Of a stretch of DNA of 64,000 nucleotides, positions 44,413 through 56,400 are shown in pieces; position 1 is the stretch's first letter, and each line of letters starts with the position of its first letter. The stretch is from Pyrocephalus nanus (lineage: Eukaryota; Chordata; Aves; Passeriformes; Tyrannidae), in contig CM076280.1 in NCBI GenBank assembly GCA_038380795.1, positions 8,605,501 through 8,669,500 on the forward strand, read 5' to 3'. The notes under the pieces were generated by a model. The model was given only the letters and a program-made list of their open reading frames with translations. It was not told where the DNA came from and searched no databases. The position numbers and the translations under genes are program-made.

Positions 44413-47400
44413 ATGATGGTGGGCTGGGCGGTGCGGGCGCTGGTGATGCTCCCGCTGGGGCTGTGCTGGCCCCGAGAGGTGAGTCTGAACCTCCGGAACA
44501 CGCGGCTTTCCAGGAAGGCTTTCGCGTTTCTAAGAAAAAATAATAACGGAGGGGAGGAGAGGCGACGCGACGTTGTTCCTAAGCCAAATTCCGCCCGGCC
44601 TCGCTAATCACGGAGATAAAGCTGTTTTCCCCCGGGTGGCTGCTGTGCAGCCCGTGCTCAGCGCGGAGCAAAGCCATGAGAACTTGGCGCTGGGACTTGT
44701 TGAGCTGTTGGCTGGAGTTCCTTCCAGCTCAGGTTCAGTGAGGAATGGTCTTGTATCCGTTTGTTTTTCTTTAAAAAAACACAAAGCTATTCTTCTTCTT
44801 GCAGAAATTCCTCAGTGCTCTGGATGCAGAAGCTGTTTTCTCCTATTTTGGAACCACCTCGGTGGCTGATGGTATGCAGCGCTCCGTCCTTCTTCATTTT
44901 AGAACACATCTGTCAGTTAATTTCTAATCCTTTTCATATCTGATAACACTAAGAACGCTTATTAACAACCCCTGATCTGACAAGCAATTGGTGTTTCTGA
45001 GTCCCATTGCTCAGAGACAATCAGTGCCTTAGTGTGAGAGTGGCTGAAGAACTGGGTCAGAATATAAAATCTGCTGAAGGAGATATGTTAAATCTCTTTC
45101 CACCTTCCTGCTGTGGCCCTCATCTTCTCTATTGGTGTTTTTCTATGAGAGGAACAGATCCAGGTCTTCTGAGTGGGAAGCTTTAGACTAAGGATAACTT
45201 TAAATGTACTTGGTAATTATTTTTTTTTTTGATGATAGTTCAGAATAAAGATATGTTTTGATCTCTCAAATCCCTAAAGGAAGGGTATGGTCTATTTGTG
45301 AGTTCACCTAGTGCTCATCCTTTCTGGGTTATGATAATTCCCACTCATTAATACTTAACATCTGTGAAAGTGAAACAGTCCCAGTCTCTGTTAAATGAAC
45401 TGTTCTCCTTATTGAGAGAGCAAAAGCACCAATAAATCAGGAGCCAATTTCTGTTGTCAGTTCCCAATCAGATTATCCTCACTTTGGAATACATGAAAGC
45501 ACAGAAATTCCTTGACTGTTGACACCATGGCCATTACACTGAGCTTCTGTGTATCATCATTTCTCATAACTGTTCCCCTTGTTCTGGTCTTGTTCAATCT
45601 CTTTCAGTCCCTGAGTTTGTTGTGGCTGAGCCAGCTTGCCCTTGCAAGGAAGAGCAGGTTGGGCTGATGCCCTGTCAGATCCAGCACTGCTCCATCGAGG
45701 CCTGGGGAGAGCTCTTTGCCTTTGAGTTTTTGGAGGACCACTCCCTCCTTTCCCCATCCTTTGTGAGCAGTCAAGTGGTGAACTCTTCCTTTAGCTTCCT
45801 GAAGAGATTCCCAGGGAACTGCTTTGCAGGTGGACACCCACTGCAGCCTCCTGGGGCCATGAGCAGAGTCACTTACTGTGAAGGGCAGTTGGTGAGTATG
45901 TATGAGCTGCTGCATGAGCTGTTACACCCTCTGTAGGTTTGCACCTTCATGCACCAGACTTGTGAAGCATCCACTCAATAAATCTGAACTTGACAAAGGG
46001 AGGATGTGGCCCACAGTTCTCCACTGACAGCAGTTGTCTTTGTGATGACCCAGAGATGGAATTTTATCTGCTTTAGCAAGGAGTTGTCGCTGTGGATGAG
46101 GAAAAGATTCACATCGTGCCAGTCAGAAGCAAAGATGTGGCTCTGCTGAAGGATCTTGGCTTCTCCAGACCCCACATTCTCTTCAGAAGTGCTGCAGGAG
46201 AGGCAAAGAGAGCAAGAGGTAAAGGACATGGAGAGGAAGCCCTGCTTGGAAAAGCTGTCTGCTGGTAGTGGGGTTGCTTGCATGAGCTCAGGGGAAAAAA
46301 GCTGTATTTACAACTATATATGAGTAAGCTTGAGAACACTTCTCGCCTCACTAACCTCAAACTTTTCTCACCTCACAGTTACTATCCACAGGTGCAACCG
46401 GTGTGTTTTCATGTGGGTAGTTGTTATTTTGGTAGCACAGGTGCGTTATTAAGGATGCTGACAGGTGAAAGAAATCACCAGAAGTGGGAAACCAGTGAGA
46501 ATTGGGCCTCCAGCTGTGTTATTCTATCTTTGGGGAAAAAGGAGTGGACCTGTGGGATTTTTTGTGTTGCATTTTGAACTCCCTTTGTGCTGTCCAGCAG
46601 GGCGGGGTCCTCCTCGCCTGCAGAAGAGGGCTGAGGGAGCTGTCAAACACCTGGAGCTGATGGTGGTGGCAGGCCCAGATGTTTTCTCGTACCACAGAGA
46701 GGACACGGAGCGATACATTCTTGCCAACCTGAACATTGTGAGTAGCTCTCTGTTTGGAATGCTGTCCCAGTGTGGGAGCTCCCAGGCAGGACCTTCCAGG
46801 GGGGTTGTGGTTACCTGCCCCTGGTACAGAGCAGTGCTGATGTGCAGGACATTCCTCTCTGCTTCCCTTGGCAAACTTCCCTTGCACAGGGAGCTGCAGG
46901 AATAAGAGGATGTTAGAAGTTTTGGAGTTATAACCACAAAACCTATATAGGAAATGTAGCTCCTATTCATTACAAATATTGTAATGACAGACAAAGAGTT
47001 TTATCATGCAAGCCTTGATTAAGTCCCTGTTGCTTTCAGTGGGATTGAACTAAATCCACTGAACTAATCTTACATTTTAATTTCAATGATTCATTTCTTT
47101 TACAGAGTTTTTCTAAATGACTCCCTGTACCATTATTAAGAATTTGCTTGTGCATTTTTTCTGTGTGTTTACAGCAAAAAAAAAAGTCTTTAGCATTCAC
47201 TCTCCTACCCTATGGAACTGTTTTCCATGCTGATTCTTCTTTCTGCTTCAGCAGTATCTGACAAGTCTAACAACAGTGCTCATCTCTTGACAGATTTATT
47301 TACATTTGTAGTGCATATGTTAATGTTGTTCTTCCCAGTGATTTCATAGTTACCTCTGTAGTGGGTGCAGCCCTGTTCTTGGGAACAGTGGGAGTCACTG

Positions 47401-50400
47401 AGGTGCCTTCTGTGTTGAACCCTTTCCATCTCTTCCCAGGGAGCAGAGCTGCTCAGGGATGCCTCACTGGGGGCTCATTTCAGGGTTCATCTTATGCAAA
47501 TGCTGGTTTTGAGAGAGCCAGAGGTAAGCAGGGAGGACTGTTAACAGGGTGTTGTCTGTCCAAGGAGTTTCTCAAAGCTGTTTGGAATGTGCAGATTTGT
47601 GCCTCCCCTCCAGGCAGAGCTGAACATCACCACAAACATCACCTCCTCGCTGATCAGCGTTTGTGAGTGGAGCACGAAGGTGAACCCCCAGAACGACTCT
47701 GACCCCCAGCACGCTGACATTGTCCTCTACATCACCAGGTCCTGGAGCAACCCTGCCCTGGGAGGGGCTGGGAACAGGGCTGGGGACAGTGACAGTGGCT
47801 TGCACTGAATCTTTGGCAGTGGGTTGATTCTGCTGTTTGGGGCTGATTCTCCTGCCCTTTGTGTAATGCAGTTGGTCAGAGATGCTGTTCCTTCAGTTTT
47901 TAAAGGGAGTGGGATATTCCCCCAGGCTGGAGCAGGCATTGTGTGCTCCCAGAGCAGCACAGCCAAACCCACTGCAGCTTTTTGTGGGCAGAAAAGTTGA
48001 AGAGTAACTGGAAGTGAAAACCCACTGGTGTTTTCTGTGCAAGATTCCTCGTGCTGTTCCTGCTCAGACATTTCATCTGACTTTCAGGCTCCTTGCTCTA
48101 AATTGCCTTGGTTTGATTTGTCAAATGCGACCTTTTCTTGAGTGCAGTGACTTTTGTTTGGTGCTCTTTCTTCAACGAGAGGATGATACTGCTCTGTCTT
48201 TTGCAAATAGGATTATGTCATTTTACTCTGTTCTGCTCCTCTGAGGACATCTGGATTTTTTAATGCAGAATCATCATAAATTTTGAGCAGTGGGACCCCA
48301 CTGCTACAGTCTTGCTCCAGGGAAGTCCATGTGTCAAAAAACAAAAGTTAGATTGGCAGAGTTAGACCAGGAAATCTCAAAGAAATTCAGTTGAATGTCT
48401 GTACCTCACTTTCTTAGCTGTGGTGGTTCTTTGCTCTTTCCTCTGTACCTGCCTCCCTTATTTTAGGTTTGACCTGGAGTTACCTGATGGGAACAAGGAG
48501 CTACGTGGAGTGACCCAGTTAGGGGGAGTCTGCTCCTCATTCTGGAGCTGTGTGATTACCCAGGACACTGGCTTTGACCTTGGAGTCACCATAGCCCATG
48601 AGATTGGACACAGGTCAGTAGGAAAGCCCCAGAGCAGCCCAGTAGGTTTTATTCAAGTAAAAATGTTCCCCATTTTAAGGGATTCTGAAGAAGGAAAAGG
48701 ATCTCTTGACGTAACAGGGAGATTCCCATGGATAATTCTAAACTTTTGGAAAGAGTTCCTCGTGTTTCTTGCATTCCTGCATGTTCTGTGACACCTTAGA
48801 AGCTGCAAAGAGGAGAGAAAACCTTTGTGACCACAGTGGAAAAAAGGGCTGCAGAGGGAGCTCAGTCCTCGCTTAGAGAAGAGAGGCTCTGAGGGAACCC
48901 AGCCTCTGGGTTTCTTCTGCTCAGGGCACTGTGCTGCTTTCTGTTGCAGCCTTGGAATCCCCCACGATGGAGAGGGCAATCAGTGCAGCAGCAGTGGTTA
49001 CATCATGGGTTCAGCAGGAAACCACAACAGCATCGACCTCACGTGGTCACCGTGCAGTCGGGAACAGTTCCTGGCCCTTGTCGGGTAAGGGAATGGTCAA
49101 GTTCTGCTGTTCCCTCTGCTGAGAGCTTAGGAGAGAAAATGTCAAAGAATAAAAAAAAAATACTGAAAAATGAGGAACACTGAAAAGCTTGGGGTTTTCT
49201 TTTTTCTGAGGTTAAACCCAGTTTTTGCTTCATGTAGCTGGAAATGACTTTGGTTAGTGACTGACATGCCTGGGCTGTGTTGGATTTCTCAGACACTGTC
49301 TCAGCCTGGATGTTTTATTTACAACATCAGAGCATCTATGTTCAGACAAGCACTGCAGGCTGTGTTCTGGCCGGGTGCAGAACAGGAATGGGATGTAACT
49401 TCAGCAGCAGGGAGCTGTGAGCATCTCCAGGCAGCTGCTGCAGCTAAATCCATCACAGCCCACAGCGAGCATGTGTTGTCTGGGAAAGCAGCAGCCAACT
49501 CCCAGAATGAAACTCAGCCCAAGTTTGCAAACATGTCATTGTCCTCACTGCCCACAGCTGGGAAAGTGATATTGCTCATGTTTCTATCAGTACAGGCCAA
49601 ACAAGCTGCTTGAATGACCTGCCGGACATGGACGGCAGCATCCCTGGATGGAAGCCTGGCTTGTACTACGGAGCAGATGAGCAATGTAAAATAGCCTTTG
49701 GGAGTGTTGCCACAGCTTGCACCTTTGCTGACAGCAATGTTGTAGGTAGAAAGTTTGTCTGTCTTGCTAAGGGCAGCAGGGAAATGTTCTGGAGCCAAAG
49801 TTCAGGAAAAGGGGGCTGGCCACGTTTTTACTCTCAAGGGATGGAAGGTGCTTTTCCGCCACAGATTTTTTTGGCGAAGACCAAACCTTCAAAGGCTTTA
49901 AAAATGCTTCCCTTCTCTCTCCACCACCTCCTTCCTCCACATAAATCTCCTTTGAGGTTTGCATAGTGGGGTGCTGTTGTGCACAACTGGCCTGGCAGTG
50001 CAGGGTACACCCACTCAAGGTCCTGCCTTGGGGAGCTCTTGTTCACTGGATCCCTTCAGCTTCCCTGCCATGGCTCAAGTGTCCTTGTCTGACAAACACA
50101 GCGTGGCTAACAGCTGCCATCTGGACATGTTTTGTTAATGAGGAAGCACTAAGGTGGGTGAAACCGTAATTGCTTCACTTGATCATCTTCCAGCATTACA
50201 GCTGAAAGTGATGGTCTTTTTGACTTGCCCACAACTTTGCCCAATAGCAGAAGAAATGATTGAACTTGCATTGTTGGTGCTGTGGGAAAACCAAACACCT
50301 GGGACATGGCACTATTTAAACTTTTGGGCCTGCTGTGTTGATGGCTGAACTAGCTGAGTGACTCTCTGAACTCCCTGAATTTCTTGTCACACCAGGACAT

Positions 50401-53400
50401 ATGTAAAGTTCTCTCGTGCCATGTACAACCAGCAGACAAGTCCAGCTGTACTCGGCTTCTGGTTCCCCTCTTGGATGGTACAGAGTGTGGGATCAATAAG
50501 GTAAGGAGGTTGCTGATCTGACAGAAGTGGGTGTGGGTGCTCTGGAGCTCAGATAGCAAGACATTGTCAGTGGCTGGAAGGTACATGGCACTCTCTGCCC
50601 CTTGGCCAGGGAGCTGAGGCCAGACATTCCAGTCATAAACTGGTACCATTATGTCCTCACCTTGGTGTTTCCACCTTGTCTCTATCTCCGGAGTTGCTTT
50701 GCAGTTCTTTAGCCTGATGTCTGAGCTCTCCTCTGAGACTTTGCTCTCTACTTGAAATGACCTATCTGCTCTTTGTTTTAACCTCAAGCTCAGTTAGACC
50801 CTAATTAAGAATGGGACTCTTCAGCCCCTTGTGAGAAGGTGCCTCATTTATCCTGGGGGATTCTCTGTTACTTGCCTGCAAAATGACGGGGACTTGTGCC
50901 ACCCTTGTAGATCCCAGCCCTGCTGGGTTCACTGTGTTTCTGCTGCCAGTTTTGTGTGCTCTTGGTCCTAGTGGTGCTCCAAGGGCCAGTGCAGCTCTCT
51001 GGAAGAACTGAACCCCATGGCTGTGGTGCATGGGCAGTGGTCAGCCTGGAGCCCCTTCTCCCCCTGCTCCCGCAGCTGCGGCGGCGGAGTCGTGGTGAGG
51101 CAGCGGTTCTGCAACAACCCCAGGTGAGAGGGGGGGACCTGGGTGTTTGCTGGGCCTTGGGAGGGGCTGAGCCTTGCTGTCTGTTTGCCACAAACCTGCC
51201 TCTGCTGAGGAGTCCTCCTGTCATTCCCAGGCCTGCTTTTGGGGGGCAGGAATGCCGCGGTGCCAGCGTCCAAGCGGAAATGTGCAATACGCAGGTAACG
51301 GAGCTCATCACGTCACCTGAGCTTTGGTCTGAGCACTTGGAGAACTTTGGACTGTGCACAGCAGCTGACTGCTCTGGGAAGGAGGGCTAAGGATCTGGTG
51401 TGCAGCCTCCATCTGTTTGTGCCACTGAAGGCATTATTTAATAGCATTGTTCACGTGTAATGAAGCATTTTCTCTGTGCCCCCATAGCAGGGCAGATGTT
51501 GAGAAAATAGTGACTCACTTAATGATAGTTTTCTTCAGAGGGACTTTCTTGCATTGTTCCTGTTTTCCTTATTTTGTATAAATAGCAAAGATACCAGCTC
51601 CCAAACACAATTCTCTGCATACCCTGTAGCCTCCCTTTAAAGTGGTTTTCTTTATGTGCAGTTGTTTGCCTTTAGCTAGTTGGTAAAATGCTGGTTGGGA
51701 TTCTGTGCTCAGTCACTTCCTTTCCTTACCCACACAATTCTTTTTGGGATTCAGGCCTGTCTGACTACCCAGCAGGACTTTATGGCTGAACAATGTGCAG
51801 CAACAAATTTAAAGCCATTGTATCTTACTGTAGAAACACCATCCTTTTATAACTGGACTTCTCCTGTTGGCTTTGCCAAAGGTAAGGAAAGTGTGAAACC
51901 TCAGTTTATTTGTGCAGGGAGCATTCAGAGGCATGCCTGTACTTTGAAGTTAAAAGACTGTTTCACTGAGCTTTTTAGTTTTCACATGAAACCTGGGGAC
52001 TCTGTCAGATGATAGAATCCCAGAATGGTTTGGGTTGGAAGGGACCTTAAAGATCATCTCGTTCCAACCCCTGCCCTCGGGCTGCTCCAGGCCCTGTCCA
52101 GCCTGGCCTTGAACACTTCCAAGGATAGGAGTCCACAACCTGTCTGGGCTGAAAGAGTAACTAACTCCTTTCTGCCTGTCTGCTCCAGGGGACCTGCTCT
52201 GCAAGCACATGTGCAGGGCCACTGAGAAGGAATTCATGGTGAGCCGTGGGGACAGTTTCACAGATGGAACCAGGTGTGAGCAGGAGGACTCTGAGCACCA
52301 CGGGCCTTTCCATATCTGCATAATGGGAAGCTGCAGAGTAAGTGACTGGGGAACCCAGGTGAACCTCTGACAGGTAATCTGCACCCGAGGAGTCAGTTTG
52401 CTTGGAGCAGGGATAAAAACACGGTGTCCCAAACAACAGAGGAAGCTCTTCTCAGAAGAGAGTTTAGTTCTTGGTGTGTTGGATGGAGTCCAACAAATCT
52501 ACTGTTCTGTCTGTGCATCCAGTGCCCTCTAGATAAGGCATTCTGCTAATTATGCATTAAGCACACATCCCTAATCCAAGAAGCAAGTGGTTTATGTGTT
52601 GGTGGAGGACACATCATTAGCTGCTCAGTTTGCCTGGTGTAATTAGCCCCATAAAATGCTGACTCTGTTGAAGCCAACAGATTGATGTTGCAGTATCACT
52701 AACGAAAACTGATGTATAGCTTTTGTTTTTTGTTTTTTTTTTTTTTCTGGATTGGACCTGAGAAAAGACATTCTTTGCTGATGAACTTGAATGTAACTCC
52801 CCCGCGCCGTCTGCATTTTAGTAACTGCTCAGTGCTGACCTGGGTGGATGTTTGCTGTTGTTTCTTTTCATTCCCAGAATACTCTTTTTAAATGTTATGT
52901 TTTTCTCATTATCCTCGTGTTCACCATGTCTTGTGATGTGGTTCCCCCAATGAACAGCAGAGGGTGTAGGCATAACCTGTTCTGATTTGGGCTGTTTTAT
53001 TGGCGACAGTGATAAATATGCATGTTGTGGCAGCTTCCAAAGCCTGGGATCAGTGCCTCTAGCATAAATTCAGCAGTTGCACATGTTTTGCTGCTAAGCC
53101 TGCTGAGATCCTCCTGTAGCTTTGTGTAAATTAGTCTTGTCCGTGGGAATGAGGATAGAATCTCTCCTCTGAGTTCCCTGGGATTGAAGGCCAGGCTGGA
53201 GGATGTGAGCTAGGTTTGGCTTAGGGGCCTGGGGAGCTAAAGATTCCTTTAGAACCTGTCATTCATATTTACTGCTCCCCTGGAGTTTTGTTTTTTCCTC
53301 CCCACCTCCAGAAAGAGTTCTTAGAAGAGAAGGAGTGCAGGGCCTTTCTTTTAGGTCACAGGAGAAATCTTTTTGGGCTGCTTGTTATGGGAAAGAAAAT

Positions 53401-56400
53401 GTCACTCTGAGAGCACAATGAGACCTGTGCTCTCAGCTAAGACTTCCCAGTCCCTGACTTGTAGGTACAAATGCACCTTTGTTGTCTTCCTAAATTCCAA
53501 TTCCAAATGGAGAGGGCAGTTTCAGGAACTCAGGAGTTCATTCACTTGTTTTCCCAGAATGGGCAGGTCTGACAGACTCTCCCCTTTGCTCAGGCATTCG
53601 GGTGTGACGGCCAGATGGACTCTGAGAAGATAATGGATTCCTGCAAGGTCTGTGGGGGTGATAACTCCACCTGCACCCAAGTGAGTGGATCTTACATGGA
53701 AGGAAAAGCTAAAGGTGTGTAGTCCTCCCTCTCAGGCTCAATGCTGCGGTGCTGTTTGTGTGCTGCATATTTGTGTGCACAGTCAGTGGTCACAACCTTC
53801 TGTATGTGACTTCTTCCTTCTGCTTCTGCTTGATTTTGTCTTATGGAGGGTATGGAGATGGACTTTGGGTGGTCCAACAGGGAAGGCAGGGAGGTAGCTG
53901 ATGTGGAGGCACAGTGGCTTTTTTTGTCGTAGTTCTTCTCTGGATATGGATCAGAAATGTAGTTCTTGGGAATTATTTGGAGCTGGAGGCCATGTCAGAT
54001 CATAGAATCATAAATATCCACAAGGATCATCGAAGTCCAAGTCCTGCCCTGCACAGGACAGCCATCACTGTTGTATCGTTATTTATTTTATATTACCTAC
54101 ATAACCCCTTCAGCTTTGTTGTCCTCCAATGGACACATCCTAGTAGGGGGAAGAGGGGTTGATCTGTAATCCCCAGCCTTCCTAACAGAAGTCTAGTGAT
54201 GCAAGGTGACCATATCTTCTTTTTTCCCCCCCCTCTTTCCAGAGTATGTGACATTTCTGTCCCTGCCCTACAACACCACCTCTGTCCACGTTACCAACCG
54301 GAGACCTCTCTTCACACACCTGGGTGAGCTGAGGGAGAAGGAGAGATGGGAATACAGGGCTAAAACAACCTTGTTCAAATAAGGAAATGGAGTTTGGGAG
54401 GAAAATCCCTGATGCTGCACTTCGTTTGTGGGATGCTCTCCAGTGGGAAGTTGTAGAAGCCGTGCTCCTTGGGATGCCCAACTTAAGTCAAACTGGTTTC
54501 TAACAAATGGGCAGCCTGTAGCTCCCATCACCAGAGGATCCTCTTAACATCACTGCTGCTCTTGCTTCTCTAGCTGTGAAGGTTAAAGGAGAGTATGTGG
54601 TTGCTGGAAAAGGAAAAATCTCGCAGAATGTCACCCACCCGTCAGTCCTGGAGGACAACCAGATCAAATACAAAGTGTTCCTCACCAAGGACAACCTGCC
54701 AAGCCTGGAGGAAATCCATGTGGATGGGCCAACACGAGAAGAAATTGAAATACAGGTAAATTAAAGTAGCAGAGTTGGAAGGGGGCCAGAACTGAGTCAT
54801 TGCACTGGGGCTCAGGATTGGATGGAAAAAAAGAGGGACAGGCTTCTCTTACCTCCATCCTAAGAAACAAATTGAGTTAACTTGTGCACTGACCAAAGGT
54901 TTTCCTTTCCCAGGTCTACAGAAGGTACTCAAAAGAATATGGCAATGCCACCAACCCAGACATCACCTTCAGCTACTTTGTCCCCAGAGAGAACCTGACC
55001 TATCTGTGGATTCCTCAGCAGGGCCCGTGTTCAGTGACCTGTGGGGAAGGTGAGACAGCAGCACTCAGCCTTTACTTTTTATGGAGATCTGGGCAGATTT
55101 TTAGTTTGGTCTGAACTGCATTTGAAAGGAAATTGCTGAAAGTGAGCTGCAGTTGCAAGTGTTAAACTGAACCAAAGGGAAAAGTGGCACAGCTTTTGAA
55201 TTCAATTAGCAAATCAGCAAATGAGCTTAATCATCAAAATGATACTGAAAATGTTTGATCATGAAGAGGATTTTTAAAGAGGTTTTAACTGAACTTTTGG
55301 TTCTAAGACTAAATAATTTTCTCAGATTTTTCGAAGTCAGTGAAGACTGTAATTTGAAGTTGGCTAAACATCAGAAGTCTGAGACCAAAGTGGTATCTAG
55401 TGTTTAACTAAAGCCTCAGAGCTAATTATCAAACTTCCTTCTTAGAATTCTATTCCTGTGCCATGGCTAATCCTTTCTGTCTCCCTGAAGAAATCATAAT
55501 GCAGATTGTAACAGCTCACTCTGATACAAGGTCTGACATCTTGTTTACCAGATAATTCAGATGACACTGGCAGGCCTCTCAAGACTTCTATGACAAGGAT
55601 TTAGAAAATGCATTAATGAATATTTATGGAAGTCAATCTATACAACTAGTTATGTCTGGAGAGCTTTTCTCCAGCAAATTCCCCAGGTGAACTGATTGCT
55701 GAAACCCTGAAGTAAAGAACTCAAAATGCTCTAGGGCTTCCCAGCTAATGCAGCCAAAACAGAAAAAAAAAAAAATGAGAAAGTTGGGACTTAAAATAAC
55801 AGAAAGTTGAGAATCTGAGCTGAAATTTCATCTTGAGAGCTGAAAGTGGTGCTCGGGCCCTCCTTAGCAGTAGACATTATTTGAAAACAAGGAGGGTAGA
55901 GAAAAGATAACATTGCTGATTGATTCTTGACATTTGCTGCTCAGGGTCATGCTGTTTGAGATTCAGGAATGCCTGGCTCTCCTTCTGGGTAGCTCATTCA
56001 CTGAAAGGAGACTCCTTACAGCTTTGCTTGGAACTTTTTTGAGTTTGACTTTTCATCTGCTCTACTTGTCAGTTCATTATTGTTAAAAATCTTGCTTATG
56101 GCCTGTAGTTTATGAATATTTCATTCCTTGCATGCTACAGGCACTGCAAGTCTGCAGTTTCTCTCCCAGCACCTTCAGTCTGGTTCTGGCTGTTAATGAT
56201 CACTTTGAGGAGGCTGGCACGGTGCTGTCTGAGCACAAAGGCTGTGTGATGGTATTGCATGGTGAGCTCTACAGAATGTCATTTAAAAACAGCTGGCAGC
56301 TAGAGCTTATTTGCAGCAACCTGCCCCTCATCAGTCAGACATCAAGATCATTAGAAGTAATTTGGATCAAATTATGATCGATATCCTTGGTCTTGCGAAT

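Noticed and set aside
43498..44607. 369-codon plus-strand open frame across the REXO4/ADAMTS13 island
   Set aside because: It lies antisense to REXO4 exon 1 and out of frame with ADAMTS13 exon 1. The Pro/Arg/Ala/Gly-rich composition is what stop-poor GC-rich DNA yields.
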